Assembly: GCA_028285415.1 (NCBI GenBank)
Contig: JANQPF010000005.1
Location: forward strand, 558,001-622,000
Reading direction: 5' to 3'
DNA: 64,000 nt
Origin: Pseudomonadales bacterium
GTDB lineage: Bacteria > Pseudomonadota > Gammaproteobacteria > Pseudomonadales > Azotimanducaceae
The notes beneath the pieces were generated by a model. It saw only the letters and a program-made list of their open reading frames with translations, ran no database searches and was not told where the DNA came from. The position numbers and the translations under genes were made by a program. Of the stretch, positions 7,972 to 16,485 are shown piece by piece. Position 1 is the first letter of the stretch. Every line of letters starts with the position of its first letter.

Positions 7972-9735
7972 TTATGTGACCTTTTCGGCTTCTGCCTGCG
8001 CAGGCTGGTGACGGGCAGACGCGTCCAGCGCGAGGCTGAGCTCCGTGCGCTGGGCATCGACCAGGTCGCGGGCGACGGTGCTCGGCAGGCCAACGTGCTC
8101 GAACATGACCTGGCCCAGGTGTAGACCACACTCGAGCACTTCCGGCACAACGCGGGAAGCGCCATGGCTCATCAGCACTTCGGCGTGACGGGTGTCGTGT
8201 GCGCGGGCGATGACCGGGACGTCGGGCGCCTCTCGCTGGGCTGCCCCCAGCACGAGCTCGGTGGCCGCGTGATCATCAGTGCAAATGGCCAGCACCGCAG
8301 CCTGCTTGAGATTGGCTTTTGCCAGAATGGCTGCGCGGCTGGCATCGCCGCGGAAGATCGGCACCCCCTCTGCGCTCAGATCAGCCACCCGCCGGGCGTC
8401 CAGGTCGAGGCCAATGTGCGCAATCTGCTGACGGTCGAGCAGCGCGGCCAGCAGTTTTCCCGTGCGGCCGTAGCCGACAATGATCACGTGGCCCTTGAGG
8501 TCGGTGGCGATCTCGACGTCGGCTTCGGTCTGCTCCCTGGCGCTGATGAGCGTGCGCAGGTGCTGACCAAGCTTTGCGGTCAGCGGGGTGAGGAACATGG
8601 TGGCGCCGACGACAATCAGCATGAACTGGGCGGTTGCATCCGGCAGCAGCTGGTAGCCGAGCGCCAGACCCAGCACAAGAAAGGCAAACTCACCCCCCTG
8701 ACCGAGAAGCAGGCCCATCTCCAGCGACTGTCCCGGATTGAAGCCGAAAGCGCGGGCGATGACGGTCATGATGAGCGCTTTGATGATGATGAGACCGGCT
8801 ACGGACAGGAAGATCCATCCCGGGTTGCTCATGATCTCGAAGAGGTCAATGCCCATCGCAACGGACATGAAAAAGAGCCCGAGGAGCAGGCCTTTGAACG
8901 GCTCGATATTGACCTCAATCTCGTGCCGGTACTCGCTTTCGGCGAGCAGAATGCCCGCCAGGAAAGCGCCGAGCGCCGCCGACAGGCCCGCGGCGTGGGT
9001 AATGGATGCGGTGGCGATGATGACGAGGAGCGTCACCGCCATGAAAAGCTCCGGGCTGTCTGCGTCTGCCACGAAGCGAAAGAGCGGACGGATGAGGTAA
9101 CGGCCTATGCCAAGGATCAGGCCGACCGCAAGCGCGGCCTCGATCAAAGCGAAGCCGAGCTCCAGGATCAGCGGCCCGCCCTGCTGCACGCCGAACGCCC
9201 CAACCAGGAAGAGGATGGGTACTACGGCAATGTCCTGTGCCAGCAGCACGCCGAATGTGCCCTGACCGACGCCCGTGCCGAACCGGCCCTGCTCGACCAG
9301 AAGCTGCATCACAATGGCGGTTGAAGACAGCGCCAGGCAGGCGCCGAGCAGCACCGCCACTTCAACCGGGTTGCCGAATCCCCAGGCGATCAGGCCAATG
9401 ATGATGGCGCTGACGACAATTTGCGTGCTGCCCATACCCAGCACGAGCCGGCGCATTGCCCACAGACGCTCGAGCGACAGTTCCAGACCGATCATGAAGA
9501 GCAGGAAGATGACGCCGAGCTCGGCGAGCGCGCGCACGCCGGCCACGTCGGTGATCAGAATGTAGCTGAGCCACGTGTAGTCATCAGCCAGTCGCGCGAG
9601 CCCATACGGTCCGACGGCCAGCCCGATCATGAGAAAGCCGAGTACCGGACTGATGTGCAGGCGTTTGACGATCGGAATGACCACACCGGCAGCGGCGAGG
9701 AACACCACCGCCTCGTGGAGTTGCAAGTCTTCCAT
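7972..9735 (-). CDS. CPA2-family monovalent cation:proton antiporter (KefB/YbaL type)
   Basis: The 587-residue inner-membrane protein has an N-terminal Na+/H+-exchanger domain of about 12 helices (residues 1-380), including LGVIFLLFMIGLELS and the GLSAALGAFLAGILLAES block typical of KefB/KefC/YbaL. A cytosolic RCK/TrkA-N domain follows (about 405-520) with the nucleotide-binding GHVIIVGYGRTGKLLA and the acidic strand end LDLDARR. A short C-terminal tail completes it. It probably exchanges K+ or Na+ for H+ under nucleotide or redox control. No KefF/KefG ancillary subunit is adjacent. Start is an ATG. It is separate from the ECF operon and reads in the same direction. Confidence 0.85.
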   Translation of the reverse strand: MEDLQLHEAVVFLAAAGVVIPIVKRLHISPVLGFLMIGLAVGPYGLARLADDYTWLSYILITDVAGVRALAELGVIFLLFMIGLELSLERLWAMRRLVLGMGSTQIVVSAIIIGLIAWGFGNPVEVAVLLGACLALSSTAIVMQLLVEQGRFGTGVGQGTFGVLLAQDIAVVPILFLVGAFGVQQGGPLILELGFALIEAALAVGLILGIGRYLIRPLFRFVADADSPELFMAVTLLVIIATASITHAAGLSAALGAFLAGILLAESEYRHEIEVNIEPFKGLLLGLFFMSVAMGIDLFEIMSNPGWIFLSVAGLIIIKALIMTVIARAFGFNPGQSLEMGLLLGQGGEFAFLVLGLALGYQLLPDATAQFMLIVVGATMFLTPLTAKLGQHLRTLISAREQTEADVEIATDLKGHVIIVGYGRTGKLLAALLDRQQIAHIGLDLDARRVADLSAEGVPIFRGDASRAAILAKANLKQAAVLAICTDDHAATELVLGAAQREAPDVPVIARAHDTRHAEVLMSHGASRVVPEVLECGLHLGQVMFEHVGLPSTVARDLVDAQRTELSLALDASARHQPAQAEAEKVT

Positions 9736-9808
9736 AGGGACTTAAGGTCGTTCTGGCGTCACAAGCATAGCGGCTTCGCCGGGAAGATGCTGCCGCGCGG
9801 GCGGCGCA

Positions 9809-9913
9809 AACTGCGTGTCAGCGCCTGGTCCGCGCGCATCATCGCTTAGACACGTCGCATCAGCACTTGGACTACGCGCGTTAGCGCTTAGACTCCGCGC
9901 GTTAGCGCTTAGA
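9809..9913 (-). repeat. 21-bp degenerate tandem repeat, 4-5 copies, at a gene 3' end
   Basis: Five consecutive 21-base units occupy 9893-9913, 9872-9892, 9851-9871, 9830-9850 and, much weaker, 9809-9829. On the minus strand the two best units read TCTAAGCGCTAACGCGCG plus three variable bases (GAG or TAG) and differ at one base. The unit length is seven codons. The first unit supplies the last codons and the TAA stop of the dioxygenase gene; the later units repeat the in-frame stop or a degenerated version. Divergence increases away from the gene, as expected for slipped-strand duplication that begins at the gene end. Confidence 0.85.
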
Positions 9914-10726
9914 ATTGTTGAAGGTTTCCCGGAGCCTTGCGTAGTTGGCGCCATCGCGGCCCATGAGCAGATCGTTGCGCCCAAGCAGCTGGCGCATGAT
10001 CTCACCGTGTGCACCGATCAGATCGTCAGCGTGCACGCTGTAGTCCTCCACCTGGCGCATCATCAAGCGGGTGTAGGTGATGTGACACACCACGCGTTCC
10101 CCCGGCGTCTCGCGGGGGTAGTTCGAATGCCACAGATTGCCGTCCCACAGCGCCACCGAACCCGGGGGACATTCGATCGGGACCGCGCCGGTCAGCGCTT
10201 CGACCTCGTCGGCGTCCGGGTGGCGGCGGTGTTTGTTGCTGCCGGGAATGATGAGTGTCGCGCCGTCGGCTTTGCTGTAGTTGTCGCATGCCCAGCAGCC
10301 GGTCAGCAGCATGTTGTGGGCCGGGAAGGGCGCCGGCAGCCAGTTGTTGTCCGCATGCAGACCGATTGTGGGAGCGCCCTGGCGTCGCACGCTGGCAGCC
10401 ACCTGGCTGATAAGAAAGCCGCGGCCAACCGAAAACTCGGCCAACGCCAGAAGTTCTGGCTGCAGAATGGCTTCGGCAAATACCGGATCTTTCGCGAGGA
10501 GCATGTTTGCGCCGCCATGTGGACCGGCTGTCTCGAGTATTTTGGCGCGCAGGCGTCGGGTGAAATCTTCATCCGCAACACTTTCCAGAACGGTCCAGCC
10601 GGCCTCGGCCAGCTGACGGCAATTCTCGGTAAGGCCAAGCGCTTCGATGGTTGGTGCGAGCGCCTCGGATACGGCTTCCGGTGGCAGGGTGTCGTAGAGC
10701 ACCGGCTCTGTGTCGTGGTCCGCCAC
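9902..10726 (-). CDS. Phytanoyl-CoA dioxygenase (PhyH) family protein
   Basis: The 274-residue protein resembles Fe(II)/2-oxoglutarate-dependent PhyH-type oxygenases. The facial-triad HxD is visible in GLHADNNW (about residue 142), and the distal histidine probably lies in LWHSNYPRETPG near residue 200. A conserved Arg that would bind 2-oxoglutarate follows (ERVVCHITYTR). Start is GTG at 10726 behind a strong GAGGAGGGAGG site. The C-terminus (NNSKR) runs into a 21-bp tandem repeat. The substrate is unknown: this family hydroxylates acyl-CoAs, amino acids, ectoine and others, and no neighbour narrows it. Confidence 0.8.
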   Translation of the reverse strand: MADHDTEPVLYDTLPPEAVSEALAPTIEALGLTENCRQLAEAGWTVLESVADEDFTRRLRAKILETAGPHGGANMLLAKDPVFAEAILQPELLALAEFSVGRGFLISQVAASVRRQGAPTIGLHADNNWLPAPFPAHNMLLTGCWACDNYSKADGATLIIPGSNKHRRHPDADEVEALTGAVPIECPPGSVALWDGNLWHSNYPRETPGERVVCHITYTRLMMRQVEDYSVHADDLIGAHGEIMRQLLGRNDLLMGRDGANYARLRETFNNSKR

Positions 10727-10894
10727 GCCTCCCTCCTCGTTGCGGATAGCCCGAACCTACCCTAGTGGCAAGACGGGAGCATCTCAAGGCGCACCTTTGC
10801 AGGGCGCGCGAGGGGTGTCACAGTCGCTCGTCGCGTACGTTTTTATACTGTGCTTACTTTGGTTCGAAAGGCGCTCAAACGCGGAGCAGATCCG

Positions 10895-11653
10895 ATGACC
10901 GTAACGGTAGAAACCTGTCCCAAGTGTGGATACGTGCGCAGCGGCCGGGAGACCAATCCAGACTGGCAGTGTCCCGCATGCGGCGTGGCGTATCGTAAAT
11001 ACGCAGCCTATCTGGCGCGCATGGAGGCTCGTCTTGCGCCTCGGTCACCGGCAACCGGGGTGCCGGGGCTTGCCGGTGATGCTTCTCTCTGGACGCTTGT
11101 TGGCGCCAACTTGTTAACGCTGGTGCTAGCCTTTGTGTTCTCCTGGCAACTGTACGATCTCATGGCCGTCTATTGGGTGCAGAGCGTCATCATCGGCGTG
11201 TCGTACGTCGCTCGGATGCTCAAACTCGAGTCTTTCTCAACGGAAGGATTCCGCATCAACAACCGGGCTGTCGCGCCGACTGCAGCAACGAAGCGGCAGA
11301 CGGCAGGCTTCTTTGCCTTGCACTTCGGCTTCTTTCATGTTGTTTATCTGGTCTTCATTTTCGCTGAGACCGGCCCCGGCATTCTCTTCGAACTGGGCTT
11401 AGTGGCCTGCGCTGTGGCGTTCGGCTTCAATCACCTCTATTCCTACCGCTACCACCGCGAGCTCGACCGACAGGGCACGCCGAATATCGGCAAGCTCATG
11501 TTTACGCCCTATGCCCGGATTGTGCCGATGCACCTGACAATCATCTTTGGCGCGACGATGGCGGGTGGTCCGGGTCTGCTGCTCTTCGGCGTGCTGAAAA
11601 CCGCTGCGGATCTGGTCATGCACGTTCTGGAACACCGGGCGCTCCGCAAGTAG
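10895..11653 (+). CDS. Zinc-ribbon multi-pass membrane protein (DUF6498-like)
   Basis: The protein has about 252 residues. A zinc ribbon comes first (CPKCGY at about residues 8-13 and CPACG near 28-32), then four to five membrane helices (about 70-92, 95-115, 152-172, 178-195 and 225-250). Polar turns such as YRYHRELDRQG separate them. It resembles DUF6498-type membrane proteins, but this is from memory and function is unknown. The ATG at 10895 (TGACCGTAACGGTAGAAACC) is preferred over the in-frame codon at 10850 because the zinc ribbon follows directly. It converges with feoB, with 17 bases between the stops. Confidence 0.6.
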   Translation: MTVTVETCPKCGYVRSGRETNPDWQCPACGVAYRKYAAYLARMEARLAPRSPATGVPGLAGDASLWTLVGANLLTLVLAFVFSWQLYDLMAVYWVQSVIIGVSYVARMLKLESFSTEGFRINNRAVAPTAATKRQTAGFFALHFGFFHVVYLVFIFAETGPGILFELGLVACAVAFGFNHLYSYRYHRELDRQGTPNIGKLMFTPYARIVPMHLTIIFGATMAGGPGLLLFGVLKTAADLVMHVLEHRALRK

Positions 11654-11670
11654 CGGGCTGGCCGCGAGGC

Positions 11671-13752
11671 TCAGTCGATCATGCGCACCGGTATGAGCTG
11701 AGCCTGGGGCGAACGTTTCCCCCAATAGATGAGGAGGCTGAAGATCCCGAGCGCAACCAGCACGGTAATGCCGAGCGCAATTGCGGCGTCGAGGGGATTG
11801 TCACTGAAGGAGCCGAGCTGATAGACCACCACAGCGCAGCCGTAGGCGACAACGAATGACCACACCACGGAGAATACCGCCCAGAAGCGCCCGATTTCTT
11901 TGTAGATCACGCCGATGGTCGCGACGCAGGGCATGTACAGCAGGATGAACAGGAGATAGGCAAACGCTGCGAGCTGGCCGGCGAAGAGCGCCTGCATGGC
12001 GCTGATCGTGTTGAGCTGAACTTCCTGCGCTTCCGCCTGTTCCGCGGTGTCATTCAAGTCGCCGAGATCGAGCCCCAGCGGATCGGCAAACTGATCTCCC
12101 AGGTCGGCGAGGTTTGCCGGGATGCTGGCGACGGCGTCGGTCAGGAGTTGGGTAATCGAAGCATCTTCATCGCCGCCCTGGGGTGCATACAGCGCATCCA
12201 GCGTGCCAACCACCACTTCCTTGGCAAAGATACCGGTAAAAATGCCGACCGTTGCCGGCCAGTTGTCTTCGCTGATCCCCATGGGGGCAAACACCGGCGT
12301 AATGGTTTTGCCAATGGCGGAAAGCACGGAGTTTTCCGAGTCTTCATTGCCGACGCTGCCGTCCGTGCCGATAGAGCTCAGTACGTTGAGCCCGATCACC
12401 ACAATCACAATGGCTTTACCTGCGCGCAGGACAAATCCGCGCAGGCGTTGCCAGGTCTGCGTCAGAATGTTGCGGATGGTTGGCATGTGATACGCCGGCA
12501 GTTCCAGCAGAAACTCGCTGCGCGTGTCCGGCAGCAGGTGCTTGCGCACGGCCAGCGCGCTCAAAACTGCGACTGCAATGCCGATCAGGTACAGCGCAAA
12601 CACGACGTTCTGTCCGTTCGTGGGGAAAAAGGCGGCTGCAAAGAGCGCGTAAACCGTAAGGCGAGCACCGCAGCTCATGTAGGGCGCCATCAGCGTGGTC
12701 AGAATCCGATCGGGCTGCGAGTCGAGGGCTCGCGTCGCCATGACGGCAGGCACGTTGCAACCGAAGCCGACAATCAGCGGCACAAAGGACTTGCCGGGCA
12801 AGCCCAGGCGTCGCAGCAGCCGGTCGACGATGAAGGCAACGCGAGCCATGTAGCCGGAGTCTTCAAGAAACGCGAGGACCAGAAACAGCGCCCCGATGAC
12901 TGGAATGAACGTGCCCACCAGCTGTATGCCGCCGCCCACGCCGTCGGCGATGAAAATGATCAGCCACGGCGGCAAGCCAACGGCGGTCATGACCTGTCGT
13001 GGACCTTCGACGAAGAGCGCGCTCCCAACGAGATCAAAAAAGTCGATGAACGCGGAGCCTATGTTGATGGAAATCAGGAACATCAGGTACATGACGCCGA
13101 GGAACACCGGAAATGCCGCCCAGCGGTTGAGCACGACGGTGTCGATGCGGTCGGTCCAGCTGCGCTTCTCTACAACCGGCGACGTCAGCAGGCAGGCGGC
13201 GGCGAGTTCGTCGATCTGCCCGTAGCGGGCGGCTTCACTCCCCGCTGCGAACGGCTGGCACGGGACCGCTTCCGCAACTGCCGCGGAGAGCTCTGCCAGG
13301 CTGCTCTTCCGGGTGGCGACGACGGCAAGCACCGGGCAGCCCAGCCGCTCGGCCAGCGCCGTGGTATCCACTTCGATGCCTTCAGCCGCGGCCACGTCGA
13401 TCATATTGATGACAACCAGTGTGGGCAGACCAAGCTCGGCAAGCTCGCTCGTCAGATACAGGCCGCGACTGAAGGAGGTGGCGTCGATCACGTTGATGAC
13501 GAGGTCCACCTCACCGCTCGCGAGATACTCCCGCGCAATCTGTTCGTCGAGCCCGCTGCCGGAGGGGGTCAGGCTGTAGGTGCCGGGCAGGTCAACCAGC
13601 GTGTGCGTGGTGTCGCCGCTGTGCCACGTGCCGGTCTTCTTCTCCACGGTAACGCCGGGCCAGTTGCCGACGCGCTGGTGCGAGCCGGACAGGGCGTTGA
13701 AGAGCGTCGTTTTACCGCTGTTGGGGTTACCCGCGAGCGCAATACGGATCAA
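11671..13752 (-). CDS. feoB: Ferrous iron transporter FeoB
   Basis: The 693-residue inner-membrane Fe(II) transporter has an N-terminal G domain. It shows the P-loop GNPNSGKTTLFNALSG (about 8-23), the switch WPGVTVEKKTG, DLPGTYSL (G3, about 54-61) and NMID (G4). A helical guanine-dissociation-inhibitor region follows. The membrane domain then carries two Gate motifs with conserved cysteines (VGFGCNVPAV and LMAPYMSCGAR), and there is a polar insertion near residue 560-600. The gene starts with TTG, whose last bases overlap the feoA stop (TTGA). It forms a feoA-feoB unit downstream of fur. No FeoC gene is seen. Confidence 0.95.
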   Translation of the reverse strand: MIRIALAGNPNSGKTTLFNALSGSHQRVGNWPGVTVEKKTGTWHSGDTTHTLVDLPGTYSLTPSGSGLDEQIAREYLASGEVDLVINVIDATSFSRGLYLTSELAELGLPTLVVINMIDVAAAEGIEVDTTALAERLGCPVLAVVATRKSSLAELSAAVAEAVPCQPFAAGSEAARYGQIDELAAACLLTSPVVEKRSWTDRIDTVVLNRWAAFPVFLGVMYLMFLISINIGSAFIDFFDLVGSALFVEGPRQVMTAVGLPPWLIIFIADGVGGGIQLVGTFIPVIGALFLVLAFLEDSGYMARVAFIVDRLLRRLGLPGKSFVPLIVGFGCNVPAVMATRALDSQPDRILTTLMAPYMSCGARLTVYALFAAAFFPTNGQNVVFALYLIGIAVAVLSALAVRKHLLPDTRSEFLLELPAYHMPTIRNILTQTWQRLRGFVLRAGKAIVIVVIGLNVLSSIGTDGSVGNEDSENSVLSAIGKTITPVFAPMGISEDNWPATVGIFTGIFAKEVVVGTLDALYAPQGGDEDASITQLLTDAVASIPANLADLGDQFADPLGLDLGDLNDTAEQAEAQEVQLNTISAMQALFAGQLAAFAYLLFILLYMPCVATIGVIYKEIGRFWAVFSVVWSFVVAYGCAVVVYQLGSFSDNPLDAAIALGITVLVALGIFSLLIYWGKRSPQAQLIPVRMID

Positions 13753-13994
13753 GACAGCACCTCAATGTCCAGTATGTCTGCTTCGTGGGGCCTGAGCGCG
13801 AGTGAATAGCCGCGGAGGCGAACCTCGAGGGGGTCGCCCAGGGGGGCGCGCCGGACAACGGTGACCTCGGTGCCGGGAACCAGACCCAGACGCATCAGCT
13901 GCGCGCTGTAGTCGTTTTGGTCCGTGTAGCCGAGCACGCGAAAGCGCGCGCCGGGGGAGATGTCAGAAAGTCTGCTCACAGGTTGCTTCGGCAC
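13749..13994 (-). CDS. feoA: Ferrous iron transport protein A (FeoA)
   Basis: The 81-residue SH3-like protein is required with FeoB for Fe(II) uptake. It shows the family pattern LSDISPGARFRVLGY, then LMRLGLVPGTEVTVVRRAPLGDPLEVRLRGYSLALRPHEADILDI. Start is a GTG at 13994 with a weak ribosome site; an in-frame GTG at 13982 is possible. It is coupled to feoB through an overlapping stop and start. A Fur-box-like palindrome lies 38-56 bases upstream. Confidence 0.92.
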   Translation of the reverse strand: MPKQPVSRLSDISPGARFRVLGYTDQNDYSAQLMRLGLVPGTEVTVVRRAPLGDPLEVRLRGYSLALRPHEADILDIEVLS

Positions 13995-14031
13995 GGGCGG
14001 ACAGCAACTTTGACAGTTTCATGACGTTTGT

Positions 14032-14050
14032 GCAAATGATTCTTATTTGC
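14032..14050 (-). promoter_or_regulatory. Fur-box-like palindrome upstream of feoAB
   Basis: GCAAATGATTCTTATTTGC has perfect six-base inverted arms (GCAAAT/ATTTGC) and an AT-rich core resembling the Fur 7-1-7 pattern (TGATAAT-x-ATTATCA). It lies in the 65-base gap between the fur stop and the feoA start. This suggests an internal iron-repressed promoter for feoAB separate from fur read-through. Half-site matches are imperfect, so binding is inferred from sequence and context. Confidence 0.6.
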
Positions 14051-14059
14051 GTTTCAGGG

Positions 14060-14461
14060 TCAGGTTTTCTTCCGCACGTACAGCACTAACTCGTGGTCGA
14101 CGAGTTCAAAGCCGTGCTCTTCCGCAATTTCCTGCTGCAGCGCCTCGATGCGCTCATTCACGAACTCGGTGACCGCGCCGGATTCGACGTCCACCATGTG
14201 ATCGTGGTGTTTCTCGTCGGCGAGCTCGTAGACGGAATGCCCATCGTCGAAGTTGTGACGCTCGACGATACCGGCGGTCTCGAACTGAGTGAGCACGCGA
14301 TACACCGTCGCCAGCCCCACGCTCTCGTCGGACTGCATGAGGCGCTTGTACACGTCCTCAGCGCTCATATGATGCGGCTCCGCACGCTCGAGCACTTCCA
14401 GTACTTTCAGGCGCGGCAGCGTCACCTTGAGGCCGGCTTTTTTGAGGTCCGATCCGGGCAA
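14060..14461 (-). CDS. fur: Ferric uptake regulator Fur
   Basis: The 133-residue iron-responsive repressor has the DNA-binding winged helix (SDLKKAGLKVTLPRLKVLEVLE, about residues 3-24; recognition helix ESVGLATVYRVLTQFE). The metal-binding and dimer domain contains HHDHMVDVESG, then EIAEEHGFELVDHELVLYVRKK. As in Pseudomonas Fur, the Cys-x-x-Cys structural zinc site of the E. coli protein is absent. I chose the TTG at 14461 because an AAGGA lies 7 bases upstream and the length then matches the family. A longer frame runs back to a TTG at 14506 and would add WWP-rich residues. It lies just upstream of feoAB on the same strand. Confidence 0.93.
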   Translation of the reverse strand: MPGSDLKKAGLKVTLPRLKVLEVLERAEPHHMSAEDVYKRLMQSDESVGLATVYRVLTQFETAGIVERHNFDDGHSVYELADEKHHDHMVDVESGAVTEFVNERIEALQQEIAEEHGFELVDHELVLYVRKKT

Positions 14462-14591
14462 TTCAGCATCCTTCGGGTTCAGGCCCGGCCACCATACTTT
14501 GCGCAAGCTTTGATTACCAGTCGAGTATCGTCACGTGTAAGTCAGCTTCTACCGTGGTGTAATTCAGAGCGTTTTTGAGGGAGAACCAGCC

Positions 14592-15323
14592 GTGATTGAA
14601 CAGGAACTCGATCTGAGTACCAGTGACGGAGCGATGAATACGTTCGTCACACGGCCGGACGGACCGGGTCCGTTTCCGGTGGTGATATTTCTGATGGATG
14701 CGCCCGGCAAGCGGGAGGAACTGCATGACATGGCGCGCCGGATCGCAACCGTTGGCTACTATGTCATGCTGCCGAATCTTTACTACCGCAGAATCAGAGA
14801 GTTTGTGATGGCGCCCGACCGGCGCGAGGAGATGTTCGGCCATATGAATTCGCTGACCAACGCCATGGTCTGTGAAGACATACAGGTGCTCTTTGATCAC
14901 GCGGCGAACGACACGGCTGCGGCTGATGGTCCGGCAGGCTGCGTCGGGTACTGCATGAGCGGACCGTTTGCATTCGCCGCCGCGGCGCATTTCAACGACC
15001 GCATCAAAGCGTCAGCGTCGCTGCACGGTGTGCGTCTATTCAGCGACGCGGACGACTCCCCGCATCTCGATGCCCACAAGATCAAGGGGGAGATGTATTT
15101 CGGCTGTGCGGAGACCGACGAATGGGCGCCGCGGGAAGTGATCGACGGTCTCGAGCGGCACCTCACGGACACCGGCATCAGCTATCAGGTGGAGTGGTAT
15201 CCAGGCACGCATCACGGTTTTGTCTTTCCGCAGCGGGAAGGGATGTACGACAAGGCGGCCGCGGAAAGACACTGGGCGCGCCTGTTTGCCCTGTTCCGCC
15301 GCAACGGCGTCATTGCCGCATGA
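14592..15323 (+). CDS. Dienelactone hydrolase family protein
   Basis: The 243-residue alpha/beta hydrolase has a cysteine nucleophile: GYCMSG at about residues 119-124 matches the G-x-C-x-G elbow of dienelactone hydrolases rather than a serine elbow. The probable acid lies in the GCAETDEW region and the catalytic histidine in PGTHHGFVFP near the C-terminus. It starts with GTG after a GAGGGAGAA site. It converges with a malate/lactate-dehydrogenase-family gene. Dienelactone hydrolases act in chlorocatechol degradation, but many paralogues act on other esters, so the substrate is open. It marks the left edge of a catabolic region. Confidence 0.8.
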   Translation: MIEQELDLSTSDGAMNTFVTRPDGPGPFPVVIFLMDAPGKREELHDMARRIATVGYYVMLPNLYYRRIREFVMAPDRREEMFGHMNSLTNAMVCEDIQVLFDHAANDTAAADGPAGCVGYCMSGPFAFAAAAHFNDRIKASASLHGVRLFSDADDSPHLDAHKIKGEMYFGCAETDEWAPREVIDGLERHLTDTGISYQVEWYPGTHHGFVFPQREGMYDKAAAERHWARLFALFRRNGVIAA

Positions 15324-15335
15324 GCGAATGCCTGG

Positions 15336-16400
15336 TCATTCGACCAGCGCGGTAATCTCATCGGTGCTCAAACCCGCGGCCTCCGCGGCTTTGAGCACAC
15401 CCGTCCACGTTGCGTCGTCGATCGGTATGCCGTCTGCCTCGCGCAGCGCCATGGATTCCCGCTCGGGCTCTCCGGGCACGCGGACTCTGTCGAAACCTTT
15501 TGCCGGCGTGGTGCTGTGCAGGTAGTCCACCATCGCGTCGACTTCCGCTTGAAACTTTTCTACGCCGCCGAACGCCTGCGGATCCACCACGCACATGAAC
15601 ATGTGATTGACGATGTGATGCGAGCGATGATTTTCCGGCTGCGCAGTCCACTCGCCGGCGAGCGCACCCCCGAGCAGTTCGCACATTACCGCCAGACCGT
15701 AGCCTTTGTGTTTGCCAAACGGTCCCAGCGCGCCGAACGGCTCCTCATACATCACCGCGGGATTGGTGGTCGGTGCCCCCTCGTAGTCGACCAGCGCACC
15801 TTCCGGAACACGGTTGCCCGCGTTGTAAGCCACCCTGACTTTGCCCAGCGCAACCGCGCTGGTTGCCATGTCCAGCACCACCGGCGGCGCGTCTGCGCGA
15901 GGCACCGCGCAGGCGAAAGGGTTGGTGGTCATGCGCCGCTCGCGTCCGCCCCAGGGTGATACCTGTGGATCGTGTCCGACGACGTTGACCATGTGTAGCG
16001 ACACCAGGCCCTGCGCCGCGCAGTGCTCCGCGTACGTGCCGATGCGGCCGAGGTGATGGCAGTTGCGTACGCCCATGCAGACAACACCCGTATCGCGCAC
16101 CCGCTCGATTGCGATATCGGCCGCCTGGCGCCCGACCACCTGGCCAAAACCGAATTGACCGTCGACCACCATGACGGCGCCGTTGTCGCGAATGACCGCC
16201 GCCTCGGCGTCGACTTTGAGCAGTTCAGTGCGGATGTTGTGGACGTACGCCGGCGTCATGCCGATGCCGTGGCTGTCGTGACCCTTGAGGTTGGCAGCGA
16301 CGAGATGCACGGCAACCTCGTCGGCGAATGCGGCGCTGGCGCCGGCGGTGACGAATATCCGGCTGATGAAAGCGGTCAGCTTGTCGGCACTGATCTGCAT
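15336..16400 (-). CDS. Ldh-family NAD(P)-dependent oxidoreductase (malate / ureidoglycolate dehydrogenase type)
   Basis: The protein is about 354 residues and belongs to the non-Rossmann malate/L-lactate/ureidoglycolate dehydrogenase family. Visible blocks are AANLKGHDSHGIGMTPAYV (about 36-54, containing the catalytic His region), GVRNCHHLGRIGTYAE, GRERRMTTNPFACAVP and FGKHKGYGLAVMCELL. I chose the ATG at 16400 because GGGGAAGACC precedes it and it matches family N-termini. It is divergent from an SMP-30-like gene with an 85-base gap. It probably oxidises a 2-hydroxy acid; the exact substrate is unknown. Confidence 0.85.
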   Translation of the reverse strand: MQISADKLTAFISRIFVTAGASAAFADEVAVHLVAANLKGHDSHGIGMTPAYVHNIRTELLKVDAEAAVIRDNGAVMVVDGQFGFGQVVGRQAADIAIERVRDTGVVCMGVRNCHHLGRIGTYAEHCAAQGLVSLHMVNVVGHDPQVSPWGGRERRMTTNPFACAVPRADAPPVVLDMATSAVALGKVRVAYNAGNRVPEGALVDYEGAPTTNPAVMYEEPFGALGPFGKHKGYGLAVMCELLGGALAGEWTAQPENHRSHHIVNHMFMCVVDPQAFGGVEKFQAEVDAMVDYLHSTTPAKGFDRVRVPGEPERESMALREADGIPIDDATWTGVLKAAEAAGLSTDEITALVE

Positions 16401-16485
16401 GGTCTTCCCCTTCTGATACAGCCCGTAGTGTTGCCTCAAGAATGGGGTTGTGACAAGTTGCGGATGGTCTGAAGGGGAGAAACAC

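Noticed and set aside
12148-13809. A 553-codon open frame antisense to feoB
   Set aside because: It is a shadow of feoB caused by high GC, with His/Gln/Arg/Gly-biased composition and no domain or start signal.
16446-16456. TTGTGACAA between the Ldh-type and SMP-30 genes as a promoter, by analogy with 59812-59820
   Set aside because: No -10 box lies 16-18 bases downstream; the short palindrome alone is weak evidence.
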